A stretch of DNA of 52,343 bases from Paracoccaceae bacterium (GTDB lineage Bacteria > Pseudomonadota > Alphaproteobacteria > Rhodobacterales > Rhodobacteraceae): contig RFZI01000003.1 in NCBI GenBank assembly GCA_009920775.1, forward strand, positions 1 to 52,343, given 5' to 3'. The notes below the pieces were generated by a model, which was not told the DNA's origin, ran no database searches, and saw only the letters and a list, made by a program, of their open reading frames with translations. Of the stretch, positions 9,483 through 17,181 are shown one piece after another. Each line of letters begins with the position of its first letter. The first letter of the stretch is position 1. The position numbers were made by a program, and so were the translations under genes.

Positions 9483-9851
9483 ATGGATTTCACCTACGAC
9501 CCGCAAAACATCTTTGCCCGCATCCTGCGCGGCGAGATCCCGAACAAGACCGTTTTTGAAAACGATCACGCGCTCGCGTTTCACGATATCGCCCCGCAAG
9601 CGCCTGTCCATGTGCTGGTGATCCCCAAGGGCGCCTATGTCAGCCTCGATCACTTTGCCCGCGATGCCTCGGCCGAAGAACATTTCGGCTTCATGCAGGC
9701 TGTGGCCGAGGTGTGCCGGATCACCGGCGTCGACGCCGGCTTCCGTGCCATCTCCAACACACGCGCGCACGGACGGCAGGACGTGCCGCATTACCACCTG
9801 CACATCCTCGGCGGGCGTCAGCTTGGCCTGATGCTCGACGACGCGGGCTAA
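9483..9851 (+). CDS. HIT family nucleotide-binding protein (HINT-like)
   Basis: 122 residues, the usual HINT size. The histidine triad HYHLHILGG is near the C-terminus, and the N-terminal IFARILRGEIPNK and DIAPQAPVHVLVIPK match the HINT family of purine nucleoside phosphoramidases. The start follows GAGGACCAAG. It begins 8 nt after the glycosyltransferase and ends in a 4-nt convergent overlap with the PfkB kinase gene. Confidence 0.93.
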   Translation: MDFTYDPQNIFARILRGEIPNKTVFENDHALAFHDIAPQAPVHVLVIPKGAYVSLDHFARDASAEEHFGFMQAVAEVCRITGVDAGFRAISNTRAHGRQDVPHYHLHILGGRQLGLMLDDAG

Positions 9852-10840
9852 AGCAGCCCGTGCTTGGCGAAAAGCGCCTTGAGGTTCGCCTCGGGGCGCG
9901 CGCCGATGTGGCTGATGACCTCGGAGGCCGCCACGCAGCCCATCCGCCCGCAGGTTTCAAGGTCATGCCCGTTGGTGAGCCCCCAGAGGAAGGCTCCCGC
10001 GAAAAGATCGCCTGCGCCGGTGGCATCGACGATATCGGTCGGGATCGCCGGCACATCCCAGCGCTTGCCGCGCGAGAGGATATGCGCGCCTTTCTCGCTG
10101 TCGGTGCAGGCCACAATCTCGACCTCAAGCGCGGCGGCGGCCAGCGCCGCTTCGAAATCGTCGGTGCGATACATCGACAGGATCTCGGCGCGGTTGCAGA
10201 ACAGAAGATCGACATCTTCGCGGATCATCATGCGGAAGGCATCGCGGTGCCGCTCGACGCAGAACGGGTCTGATAGGGTCAGCGACACGCGCCCGCCGTG
10301 GCCCTTGCAGGCGTTGATCGCCTTGGCGAAGGCGGCGTGGCTGTCGGGGCCATCGAAGCGATAGCCTTCGAGATAGATCCACTCGGCATCGGCCATCATC
10401 GCGGGATCGATATCGGAGGGTTCGAGGAATTCGGTCACGCCGAGATAGGTGTTCATAGACCGCTCGCCGTCGGGGGTGACGATCACGATGCAGCGGCCGG
10501 TTTCCTGTTCGGCCGATTTCGGGGCGAGCGAGGTTTCATAAACCGCCCCCTGCGCCCGCAGGTCATGCGCGAAGATCGCGCCCAGCTGGTCGTCCTTGAC
10601 CTTGCCGACATAGGCGGTGCGGCCACCAAGATGGGCGATGCCGGCAATCGTGTTGGCCGCCGAACCGCCGCTGATTTCCTTGGCGGGGCCGATCGCCCCA
10701 TAGAGCGACACGGCGCGATCCATGTCTATGAGCTGCATGATCCCCTTCTCGATTCCCGCCTCTGCGAGAAAGAGCTCATCGCCCCGGGTCAGCACATCGA
10801 CCATTGCGTTGCCGATGCCGACAATCTGGAACTTCTTCAT
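9848..10840 (-). CDS. PfkB family carbohydrate kinase, adenosine kinase-like
   Basis: 330 residues, starting MKKFQIVGIGNAMVDVL. PfkB signatures are present: GGSAANTIAGIAHLGG in the N-terminal part and DATGAGDLFAGAFLWG with the catalytic Asp near the C-terminus. The pattern fits the adenosine kinase branch used for purine salvage in alphaproteobacteria, but substrate choice within PfkB cannot be proven from motifs. It is coupled to nth by an ATGA overlap. Confidence 0.9.
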   Translation of the reverse strand: MKKFQIVGIGNAMVDVLTRGDELFLAEAGIEKGIMQLIDMDRAVSLYGAIGPAKEISGGSAANTIAGIAHLGGRTAYVGKVKDDQLGAIFAHDLRAQGAVYETSLAPKSAEQETGRCIVIVTPDGERSMNTYLGVTEFLEPSDIDPAMMADAEWIYLEGYRFDGPDSHAAFAKAINACKGHGGRVSLTLSDPFCVERHRDAFRMMIREDVDLLFCNRAEILSMYRTDDFEAALAAAALEVEIVACTDSEKGAHILSRGKRWDVPAIPTDIVDATGAGDLFAGAFLWGLTNGHDLETCGRMGCVAASEVISHIGARPEANLKALFAKHGLL

Positions 10841-11481
10841 TGGGTCTTGTCCTCGTAATCGCAGAGATCGCGGATGTGGCAGGCGCCGCACTTGGGCTTT
10901 CTCGCAACGCAAATATACCGCCCATGCAGGATGAGCCAGTGGTGGGCGTGCTGCTGGAAATCCGCCGGCACATTGTCTTCGATGGCGCGCTCGACAGCCA
11001 CCACATCCTTGCCCGCGGCGATGCCGGTGCGATTGCCGACGCGGAAGATATGCGTGTCCACCGCCTGTGCGGGGAAATGCCACCACATATTCAGGACGAC
11101 ATTCGCCGTCTTGCGCCCCACGCCGGGCAACGATTGCAGAGCGGCGCGCGAGTTGGGCACGATGCCGCCGTAGTCCTCAACGAGGATCTGGCTCAGCTTC
11201 ATCACGTTCTTCGCCTTTTGGCGGAAGAGGCCGATGGTCTTGATATGCTCGGTCAGCCCTTCTTCACCGAGGTCGAGCATCTTCTGCGGCGTGTCCGCGA
11301 TCTGGAAGAGCTTGCGCGTGGCCTTGTTGACGCCCGCATCGGTGGCCTGCGCCGAAAGCGCCACGGCCACCAGAAGGGTGAAGGCATTGACGTGCTCGAG
11401 CTCGCCCTTGGGCTCGGGCTCTGACGCCTGAAACCGCTCGAAGATCTCGCGCATCCGGTGATAGGAAAGCTGCTTTGCCAT
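10837..11481 (-). CDS. nth: Endonuclease III (base-excision repair glycosylase/AP lyase)
   Basis: 214 residues. The helix-hairpin-helix LPGVGRKTANVVLN with its catalytic Lys, the catalytic Asp in VDTHIFRV, and the C-X6-C-X2-C-X5-C iron-sulfur loop at the C-terminus (CVARKPKCGACHIRDLC) are all present. It removes oxidised pyrimidines from DNA. The next gene in the operon, the PfkB kinase, overlaps by 4 nt (ATGA). The divergent neighbour is another repair gene, the Ada-like methyltransferase, 95 bp away. Confidence 0.97.
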   Translation of the reverse strand: MAKQLSYHRMREIFERFQASEPEPKGELEHVNAFTLLVAVALSAQATDAGVNKATRKLFQIADTPQKMLDLGEEGLTEHIKTIGLFRQKAKNVMKLSQILVEDYGGIVPNSRAALQSLPGVGRKTANVVLNMWWHFPAQAVDTHIFRVGNRTGIAAGKDVVAVERAIEDNVPADFQQHAHHWLILHGRYICVARKPKCGACHIRDLCDYEDKTQ

Positions 11482-11576
11482 GCCTCCGGTATGCCCGCCC
11501 CACCCGCCTCAGGCAAGCACCTCTTTGGCGCAGGAATCGGGTCGCCCGGCGGTCGGTGGCGCCCTATGTTCGACGC

Positions 11577-12413
11577 ATGGAACAGAACCGTAGCTATCAC
11601 TATCAAATCATGCGCCGGGCGATCGACCTGATCGACACCCAGCCGGAAACCGCGCTCTCGCTCGAGGCACTGGCGGCCGTGATGAACCTCAGCCCCGCGC
11701 ATTTTCAACGACTCTTCTCGCAATGGGTCGGCGTCTCGCCGAAGCGCTATCAGCAATACCTCGCGCTGGATCAGGCGAAAGATCTTCTGCGCGAACGCCA
11801 CACCACCCTTGCCACCGCCGATGCGGTGGGCCTGAGCGGCAGCGGGCGGCTGCACGATCTTTTCCTGCGCTGGGAGGCGATGAGCCCCGGCGACTATGCC
11901 AAGGGAGGCGAGGGGCTCACCATCCATTGGGGTTGGTTCGATAGCCCGTTTGGCCCCGCGCTCGTCATGGGCACCGACAAGGGCATTTGCGGCATCGGTT
12001 TTGCTTCGGAAACCGGCGAGGCCGAGGCGATGACCGACCTGAAGGGCCGCTGGCCCAAGGCCGCGTTTGTGGAAGACACCGAGCGCCTGCGCCCATGGGT
12101 CGGGGCCGCCTTTGGTGTGAACGGGGAAACCACGCCGCTCCACCTCATCGGCGCTCCGTTCCAGATCAAGGTCTGGGAGGCTCTCCTTGCAATCCCTTCG
12201 GGCCATGTGACCACCTATTCCGATATCGCAGGCGCCATCGGCCATCCCAAGGCTGTCCGCGCGGTCGGCACAGCGGTGGGGCGTAACCCGATCAGCCTTC
12301 TCATCCCATGCCATCGCGCATTGCGGAAATCCGGCGGGCTTGGCGGCTATCACTGGGGCCTGCCGGTCAAGCGGGCGATCCTTGCCTATGAAAGCGCCCG
12401 CCTCGAGGCTTGA
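11577..12413 (+). CDS. AraC-type regulator fused to O6-alkylguanine-DNA methyltransferase (Ada-like, without the N-terminal zinc domain)
   Basis: 278 residues from ATG 11577; the frame is open further upstream, but those 34 residues overlap nth and look non-coding. An AraC helix-turn-helix domain (about 20-95, with LSPAHFQRLFSQWVGVSPKRYQQ) is followed by an Ada/Ogt core with IPSGHVTTYSDIA, AVGTAVGRNPISLLIPCHR containing the acceptor Cys, and SGGLGGYHWG. The Ada N-terminal Cys4 phosphotriester-repair domain is absent, so the methyl-sensing Cys of E. coli Ada is missing. It repairs O6-methylguanine and may also regulate genes. Confidence 0.9.
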   Translation: MEQNRSYHYQIMRRAIDLIDTQPETALSLEALAAVMNLSPAHFQRLFSQWVGVSPKRYQQYLALDQAKDLLRERHTTLATADAVGLSGSGRLHDLFLRWEAMSPGDYAKGGEGLTIHWGWFDSPFGPALVMGTDKGICGIGFASETGEAEAMTDLKGRWPKAAFVEDTERLRPWVGAAFGVNGETTPLHLIGAPFQIKVWEALLAIPSGHVTTYSDIAGAIGHPKAVRAVGTAVGRNPISLLIPCHRALRKSGGLGGYHWGLPVKRAILAYESARLEA

Positions 12414-12531
12414 TAGGCGAGAACAAGCCGAAAGGCGGCTCCTGATATTGGATAGCGACACTAGTTGCGCCAACTATGGCTCAACGCCACGGGTGCTCCC
12501 TGCCCGTGGCCGACCATTCAAGGATTTGCCA

Positions 12532-13173
12532 ATGACCTACGGAAAAACATCTGCCGCCCTCGCCCTCTCGGCGCTTCTTGCCGCGACGGCCTGCACTGTG
12601 ACCGACCCCAACAACCCCAACCGCAATGCCCAGCAAGCGGCAATAATTGGCGCCGGCATGGGCGCGCTGATCGGCAACTCAAGTGGTGGCAAAGACGGCG
12701 CTATCAAAGGCGCGATCATCGGCGGCACGATTGGCGCAATCGCTGGCAACCAGCTTGACAAGCAGGAAGCCGAGTTGCGCGCCCAGATGGGCAGCCAGGT
12801 CGGCATCGTGAACACCGGCAACCAGCTTATCGTGACGATACCGCAGGACATCCTGTTCGCGACCGACTCGGCTTCGCTGACCGGCTCGCTGCGGAGCGAT
12901 CTCTATACGCTCGCCGCCAACCTCAACCGCTATCCGGGTTCGACCGTCAACGTCGTTGGCCACACCGACAACGTTGGCACCGCCGCCTATAACCAAGATC
13001 TGAGCGAGCGTCGTGCCCGCGCTGTGGCTTCGGTTCTCATGGATGGCGGCGTATCGCCCTACCGGATCGTTTCCTTCGGCCGCGGCGAAGATCAGCCTAT
13101 CGCCACCAACCTGACCGCAGAAGGCCGTCAGCAGAACCGTCGGGTCGAGATCATCATCACGCCTAACGGCTAA
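12532..13173 (+). CDS. OmpA family lipoprotein with glycine-zipper segment (YiaD-like)
   Basis: 213 residues; ATG 12532 follows AAGGATTTGCCA. A signal sequence ending LLAATAC suggests a lipoprotein with Cys about 23, though the residue three before Cys is not the usual Leu. Residues 35-80 are Gly/Ala-rich (GAGMGALIGNSSGGKDGAIKG), typical of a glycine zipper. The C-terminal 110 residues are an OmpA peptidoglycan-binding domain with NVVGHTDNVGTAAYN, LSERRARAVASVL and NRRVEIIITP. Likely role: outer-membrane anchoring to the cell wall. A strong terminator follows. Confidence 0.93.
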   Translation: MTYGKTSAALALSALLAATACTVTDPNNPNRNAQQAAIIGAGMGALIGNSSGGKDGAIKGAIIGGTIGAIAGNQLDKQEAELRAQMGSQVGIVNTGNQLIVTIPQDILFATDSASLTGSLRSDLYTLAANLNRYPGSTVNVVGHTDNVGTAAYNQDLSERRARAVASVLMDGGVSPYRIVSFGRGEDQPIATNLTAEGRQQNRRVEIIITPNG

Positions 13174-13196
13174 CACCTCGATTGGATCTTGTTTGG

Positions 13197-13226
13197 AAGG
13201 GCCGCCATCTGCGCGGCCCTTTCTTG
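13197..13226 (+). terminator. Rho-independent terminator after the OmpA lipoprotein gene
   Basis: A 9-bp perfect stem AAGGGCCGC / GCGGCCCTT with a 7-nt loop, followed by a T-rich tail (TTCTTGTT). It starts 24 nt after the stop codon. Confidence 0.85.
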
Positions 13227-13258
13227 TTGAGACATTGCGGTTCTGGTCCTATATTTTG

Positions 13259-13268
13259 ACCAATTGGT
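13259..13268. promoter_or_regulatory. Perfect palindrome ACCAATTGGT, candidate GntR/FadR-type operator
   Basis: A 10-bp perfect palindrome ending 10 nt before the ATG of the GntR-like gene and touching its ribosome-binding site. PdhR/LldR-type GntR regulators bind AATTGGT/ACCAATT-like sites, so it may be an old autoregulatory operator. The function is inferred from sequence and position only. Confidence 0.45.
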
Positions 13269-13278
13269 AGGAGCCGCC

Positions 13279-13955
13279 ATGCCGTTTGAGAAGATCCAGC
13301 CCGAAAAACTCTCGCACAGCGTTATTCGACAGATTGAGGCGTTGATCCTGCGCGGCATCCTCAGGATCGTGGCCTGCTCGTCAGCAAGGCCGGTGCCGGG
13401 GTCTTTGTGGCCGATGTGCTCGGCTCTGCCTTCTCAGAGGCGTTGGTCAAACTTTTTGCCGGCCACCCCGAGGCGCTTTTCGATTACATCTCCTTCCGGC
13501 GCGACATGGAGGGGCTTGCGGCCGAACGGGCTGCGCGGCTCGGGTCGGACACCGATCTGAAGGTGATCGACACGATCTTCAAGAAGATGGAAGCGGCGCA
13601 TACCAAACGCAATCCTGCGGACGAGGCCTCGTTAGACGCCGACTTTCACCTCGCCATCATCGAGGCAAGCCACAACGTTATCATGCTGCATATGATGAGG
13701 TCGATGTATCAGCTTCTGCGCGAGGGCGTGTTCTACAACCGCCAGGTCATGTTCAAGCAGCGCACCACGCGGCAAACGCTCCTCGACCAGCACCGCGTCA
13801 TCAACGATGCGCTTCAGGCCCGCGACCCCGTGGCCGCACGCGATGCTGTTGCGGCACATCTCAATTTCGTCGAGCGCTCACTTCTCGAACAGCAAAAGGC
13901 CGACCGCAACGAGGCCATCGCCCGCAAGCGGTTCGAGCACGAACTCAACCGCTGA
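13279..13955 (+). pseudogene. GntR (FadR/PdhR-type) regulator, broken by an internal deletion that removes the DNA-binding helices
   Basis: The first 29 codons (MPFEKIQPEKLSHSVIRQIE... to about 13362) read like the start of a FadR-group GntR regulator. The next sequence in another frame (GLLVSKAGAGVFVADVLG onward) continues with the normal end of the wing and an FCD effector domain to 13955 (GMEGLAAERAARLG, DADFHLAIIEASHN, LDQHRVINDALQARDP). The roughly 30-35 residues that carry the helix-turn-helix are missing and the frame shifts at about 13357-13366 (GCATCCTCAGGATCG). The FCD part could still be made from an internal start but could not bind DNA. An assembly error is the alternative. Confidence 0.8.
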
Positions 13956-13960
13956 TCCCC

Positions 13961-14006
13961 GAAAAGCAAAAAGCCCGGCCGCTTGCGCGCCGGGCTCTTC
14001 GTTTCG
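13961..14006. terminator. Bidirectional terminator between the GntR remnant and the ATP synthase operon
   Basis: An 8-bp stem AGCCCGGC / GCCGGGCT with a 9-nt loop. It is preceded by an A-rich run (GAAAAGCAAAAA) and followed by CTTCGTTTCGTTTC, so it can end transcripts in both directions. It serves the two convergent units. Confidence 0.8.
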
Positions 14007-14018
14007 TTTCTGTGCGCC

Positions 14019-14579
14019 TTAGTGGAGGCGCGACTCGACGGTCGCGATTGCGTCGTCGATCAGCTTGTTGGCTTCGGTCGCGGTCATCTGTGCGGCCAGA
14101 AGATCGCGGGCAGCGCCCACGGCCACGTTGACTGCGCGATCGCGGATCTCGCGAACAGCGGCAGCCTCGGCGCTGGCGATCTGGTCTTCGGCAGCGGCCA
14201 AGCGGCGCACCACGGAAGCTTTGATGTCGGCCTTGGCCTGCTCGGCGGCCTTCACGGCCTCGTCGCGGGCGGCTTCGACGATCCGCTCGGCCTGAGCCTG
14301 AACTTCTTTCTGCTTGCGCTCATAGGAGGCAAGGAGCGTCTGGGCTTCTTCGCGAAGCGCCTTGGCTTCTTCAAGCTCGGCGCGGATCGTGTCGGCCCGC
14401 TTGTCTAGCAGGCCGGCAATCATTGCCGGAACCTTGAAGTAGAGCAGGACACCGATGAAGACGATGAACGCCAACAGAACGATGAAGTTCGTGTTCTTGA
14501 GCGACACGAACGGGCCGGACGCCGCGAAAGCGGGCGAGGCGGCCAGCGAAAGAAGCGCGGTAGTTGCGAGCTTTTTCAT
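14019..14579 (-). CDS. atpF: F0F1 ATP synthase subunit b
   Basis: 186 residues. A short N-terminal hydrophobic leader ending SPAFAASG, then one membrane helix ([18 protein letters not shown], about 31-48), then a long charged helical coil rich in Ala/Glu/Lys (about 55-180). This is the peripheral-stalk layout. It is the last gene of atpI-B-E-b'-b, starting 4 nt after the stop of b'. As usual in Rhodobacteraceae, the F1 genes are not here. Confidence 0.95.
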   Translation of the reverse strand: MKKLATTALLSLAASPAFAASGPFVSLKNTNFIVLLAFIVFIGVLLYFKVPAMIAGLLDKRADTIRAELEEAKALREEAQTLLASYERKQKEVQAQAERIVEAARDEAVKAAEQAKADIKASVVRRLAAAEDQIASAEAAAVREIRDRAVNVAVGAARDLLAAQMTATEANKLIDDAIATVESRLH

Positions 14580-14583
14580 CTGA

Positions 14584-15141
14584 TTAGCCTTTCATCCGGG
14601 CGGTCACAGCCGCGGTGACAGCTTTGGCGTCAGCCTTGCCGCCCAGCGCCGAGACGATTTCCTTGGCGGCATCTTTGGCCACCGCTGTCACGCTCTTGAC
14701 GGCACCGGCGCGAATTTCGGCAATCGCCTTTTCGCTCTCGGCGGTTTTGGCAGAGATTGCCGCGTCTGCTTTTTGCAGCTCGATATCAAGCTCGGCCTGA
14801 ATCTCGGCCTTGGCCTCGGCGACGATGCGCGAGGCCTCGGCACGGGCATCGACGAGCGCCTTTTCATAGGCGGCCTCGGCGGCCTCGGCCTTTTGCTTGA
14901 GCTCTTCGGCTGCAGCAATATCGTTGGTGATCGTGCCGGCACGTTCCGCAAGCACCGCGCCAATGCGCGGGATCGCGATGCGCGACATCACGAAGTAGAT
15001 CACGACAAGCGTGACCAGAAGCCAGAAAATCTGGTTGGGGAAGGTCGAAAAATCGAGCTGCGGCATACCTGCACTCGAGGCTTCAGCCCCGTGCGCGGCA
15101 GCGTCAGCTGCATGTTCGACCGATGTCGTTCCGCTTGCCAT
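14584..15141 (-). CDS. atpX: F0F1 ATP synthase subunit b' (second peripheral-stalk subunit)
   Basis: 185 residues. An Ala-rich, poorly hydrophobic N-terminus (1-30) precedes one membrane helix ([20 protein letters not shown], about 34-53) and a long Ala/Glu-rich coil. Photosynthetic and related alphaproteobacteria have unequal b and b' subunits that pair in the stalk, and tandem b' and b genes after the c subunit match that arrangement. Some databases call it atpF2 or atpG. Confidence 0.94.
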   Translation of the reverse strand: MASGTTSVEHAADAAAHGAEASSAGMPQLDFSTFPNQIFWLLVTLVVIYFVMSRIAIPRIGAVLAERAGTITNDIAAAEELKQKAEAAEAAYEKALVDARAEASRIVAEAKAEIQAELDIELQKADAAISAKTAESEKAIAEIRAGAVKSVTAVAKDAAKEIVSALGGKADAKAVTAAVTARMKG

Positions 15142-15224
15142 CTCGTCTCTCCGTCGGACCTGAAAGTGTCATCGGGGGCGCGGAAAGGTCCGCGCACCCC
15201 GACCGTAAGGACACGTCTTTGGTC

Positions 15225-15461
15225 TTAGACGGCGAACATCAGCAGAAGTGCTACGAGGAACGAGAAGATCCCGAGCGCTTCGGCGAAAGCGAGGCCGATG
15301 AAGAGGGTAGCGGTCTGCGAAGCAGCAGCCGACGGGTTGCGCAGGGCGCCCGCCAGGTAGTTGCCGGCAACGTGGCCGACACCGATAGCGGCAGCGCCGG
15401 AGCCGATGGCAGCCAGACCGGCGCCGACGAATTGACCGAGTTGAGCGATATCGCCTTCCAT
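15225..15461 (-). CDS. atpE: F0F1 ATP synthase subunit c (rotor ring)
   Basis: 78 residues: two membrane helices with a polar loop. The first helix has [21 protein letters not shown] (long Gly motif, split here only by reading), the loop has LRNPSA, and the second helix has the proton-carrying Glu in [16 protein letters not shown]. No sodium-type ligand set is evident, so it is a proton ring. It lies between subunit a and b'. Confidence 0.97.
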   Translation of the reverse strand: MEGDIAQLGQFVGAGLAAIGSGAAAIGVGHVAGNYLAGALRNPSAAASQTATLFIGLAFAEALGIFSFLVALLLMFAV

Positions 15462-15506
15462 GATTTTCTCCTTACGATGGAATTGCGGTGATAGGGAACC
15501 TGACCG

Positions 15507-16262
15507 TCAGTGGTGCGGATGCAGCGCGTCCTTGAGGTAGACGCAGGTCAGGATGGTGAACACATAGGCCTGGATACCGGCCACGAGCACTTCAAGCCCG
15601 TAGATCGCGGTGATGGCCAGAACCGAAACGGGGCTGATCAGGGCGATGGCGGCGAAGCCTGCGAAGACCTTGATAACAGCGTGGCCCGCCATGATGTTGC
15701 CGGCAAGACGGATCGAGTGGCTGACCGGGCGGACGAAGTAGGAAATCACCTCGATGATCGCGATGATCGGGCGCAGAAGGGCCGGCGCGTCGCTCATCCA
15801 GAAGAGCGACAGAAAGCTCGGGCCGTTCTTGACGAAGCCGATCAGGGTGACGGTGATAAAGACGCCAAAGCCCAGAACGGCGGTCACGGCGATGTGCGAG
15901 GTCGTGGTGAACGACATCGGGATCAGGCCGAGGAAGTTGGCGAACAGGATGAAGATGAAGATGGTCAGGATATAGGGGAAATACTTGATCCCGTCCTTGC
16001 CGGTCACGTCTTCAACCATCTTGTAGATGAAGCCGTAGATCATCTCGCCGACCGACTGGGTGCGCGTGGGCACAATGGCGCGGCCGCGGCTGCCGAAGAC
16101 GAAAAGCGCGAGAACAGCCACAACAGCGATTGCCATCCACAGGGTCACGTTGGTGATCGTGTACCAATGGATCGGGCCGTCGCCGAAAAGCGGCTTGACG
16201 ATGAACTGGTCCAGCGGGTGGAAAACCAGTCCGGTGCTTTCTTCCTGCGTTTCGGTCGCCAC
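15507..16262 (-). CDS. atpB: F0F1 ATP synthase subunit a (proton channel)
   Basis: 251 residues with several hydrophobic helices. The essential Arg is in helix motif [18 protein letters not shown] (about 178-195), and [21 protein letters not shown] is the conserved last helix. It forms the proton half-channels against the c ring. It begins 1 nt before the atpI stop, so the two are tightly linked. Confidence 0.97.
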   Translation of the reverse strand: MATETQEESTGLVFHPLDQFIVKPLFGDGPIHWYTITNVTLWMAIAVVAVLALFVFGSRGRAIVPTRTQSVGEMIYGFIYKMVEDVTGKDGIKYFPYILTIFIFILFANFLGLIPMSFTTTSHIAVTAVLGFGVFITVTLIGFVKNGPSFLSLFWMSDAPALLRPIIAIIEVISYFVRPVSHSIRLAGNIMAGHAVIKVFAGFAAIALISPVSVLAITAIYGLEVLVAGIQAYVFTILTCVYLKDALHPHH

Positions 16263-16263
16263 G

Positions 16264-16620
16264 TCAGTTGTCCTTGTCTTCGCCGGCCAGTTTGGCCAGC
16301 TGTTTAGCCTGAACCTCTTTGGCCGAGCGGAGCATCGTGTTGATGCCGGCCGCTAGGCCGAAGAATATGAAAATCACCAGGAAGATCGGCTTGGTTCCCA
16401 AGAGGGTGTCCAGGCCGTACCCGATGATGAAACCGATCCCGAGACCGGCCACAAGTTCGATGACCATCCGCCAGGCAAGCTGTGCCTGGGAATAATCCTT
16501 CTTCATGTGGTGCTCTTCAGCGTCCTTGTGCTTGGCCGCGGCGATCCGGGTTTCCAGCGCCTTCAGACGGTCGGCGTCGGTGTTCGAATGCGGGTCAGAC
16601 ACGGGCTTTGGCCCCCTCAT
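16264..16620 (-). CDS. atpI: ATP synthase protein I (assembly factor)
   Basis: 118 residues. A charged N-terminus (1-45) is followed by two membrane helices (about 48-67 [20 protein letters not shown] and 75-95 [18 protein letters not shown]). AtpI helps assemble the c ring. It is the first gene of the F0 operon, and its promoter must lie in the 213-bp gap to the divergent ArsR gene. Confidence 0.9.
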   Translation of the reverse strand: MRGPKPVSDPHSNTDADRLKALETRIAAAKHKDAEEHHMKKDYSQAQLAWRMVIELVAGLGIGFIIGYGLDTLLGTKPIFLVIFIFFGLAAGINTMLRSAKEVQAKQLAKLAGEDKDN

Positions 16621-16786
16621 GAATCCTGCGCCTTGCTATTTCGAGGGGGATTATGAGTCAAGCAGCCGGAAAGCGCCGCGACATTGCGCTCAACTTACTG
16701 ATATTCATGGCGTTTTGCGCTTCTTCATGGATCGGCCTACCGCCCCGTCGAGCGCGATTCTGCCAATTCGAGGCAAATTCGCATAT

Positions 16787-16802
16787 TCAACCAACTGGTT
16801 GA
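16787..16802. promoter_or_regulatory. Inverted repeat TCAACCA-AC-TGGTTGA, candidate ArsR operator
   Basis: Two perfect 7-bp arms with a 2-bp spacer, ending 31 bp before the ArsR start codon. This form, with ACCA and TGGT arms, resembles sites in front of ArsR genes of the SRPBCC-associated type. Binding by the adjacent regulator is inferred. Confidence 0.5.
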
Positions 16803-16833
16803 CATTCCTCGGCCGCCCACGTTGATCTTCGCC

Positions 16834-17181
16834 ATGGCCGCATCGCTCGACACCGTCTTTTCCGCCCTAGCCGACCCGACCCGTCGGGCGATCCTCGCCA
16901 TGCTTCTGGAAGACGATATGGCGGTAACCGATGTGGCCGAGCCTTTCGAGATGTCACTCGCCGCGATCTCGAAACATCTCGCGGTTCTAAGCAACGCGGG
17001 CCTCATTAGTCAGGAGCGGCGCGGGCGGGTCAAATGGTGCAAACTCGAACCCGACGCGCTGCGCGAGGCGAGTGTCTGGATGCAGGGCTTTGGCATGATG
17101 GACGGGCTTGATCTCGACGCCTTCGAGCGCTTCCTCGATGCCGAGCTTGCCGATCCCTCACTCCTTGAGGAGAAGGAGTAG
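16834..17181 (+). CDS. ArsR family transcriptional regulator
   Basis: 115 residues from ATG 16834; a TTG 12 nt upstream is less likely. The winged-helix fold is clear: ALADPTRRAILAMLLEDD, DVAEPFEMSLAAISKHLAVL as recognition helix region, and RRGRVKWCKLEPDAL as wing. No cysteine pair of the classic metal sites is visible. This subgroup is usually followed by an SRPBCC (AHSA1) gene, but here the 3' end overlaps the convergent LysR-EamA gene by 24 bp and no partner is present. The palindrome at 16787-16802 suggests autoregulation. Confidence 0.9.
   Translation: MAASLDTVFSALADPTRRAILAMLLEDDMAVTDVAEPFEMSLAAISKHLAVLSNAGLISQERRGRVKWCKLEPDALREASVWMQGFGMMDGLDLDAFERFLDAELADPSLLEEKE

Noticed and set aside
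11475-11576. N-terminal extension of the AraC/methyltransferase gene
   Set aside because: Overlaps nth and is Arg/Pro-rich without family similarity.
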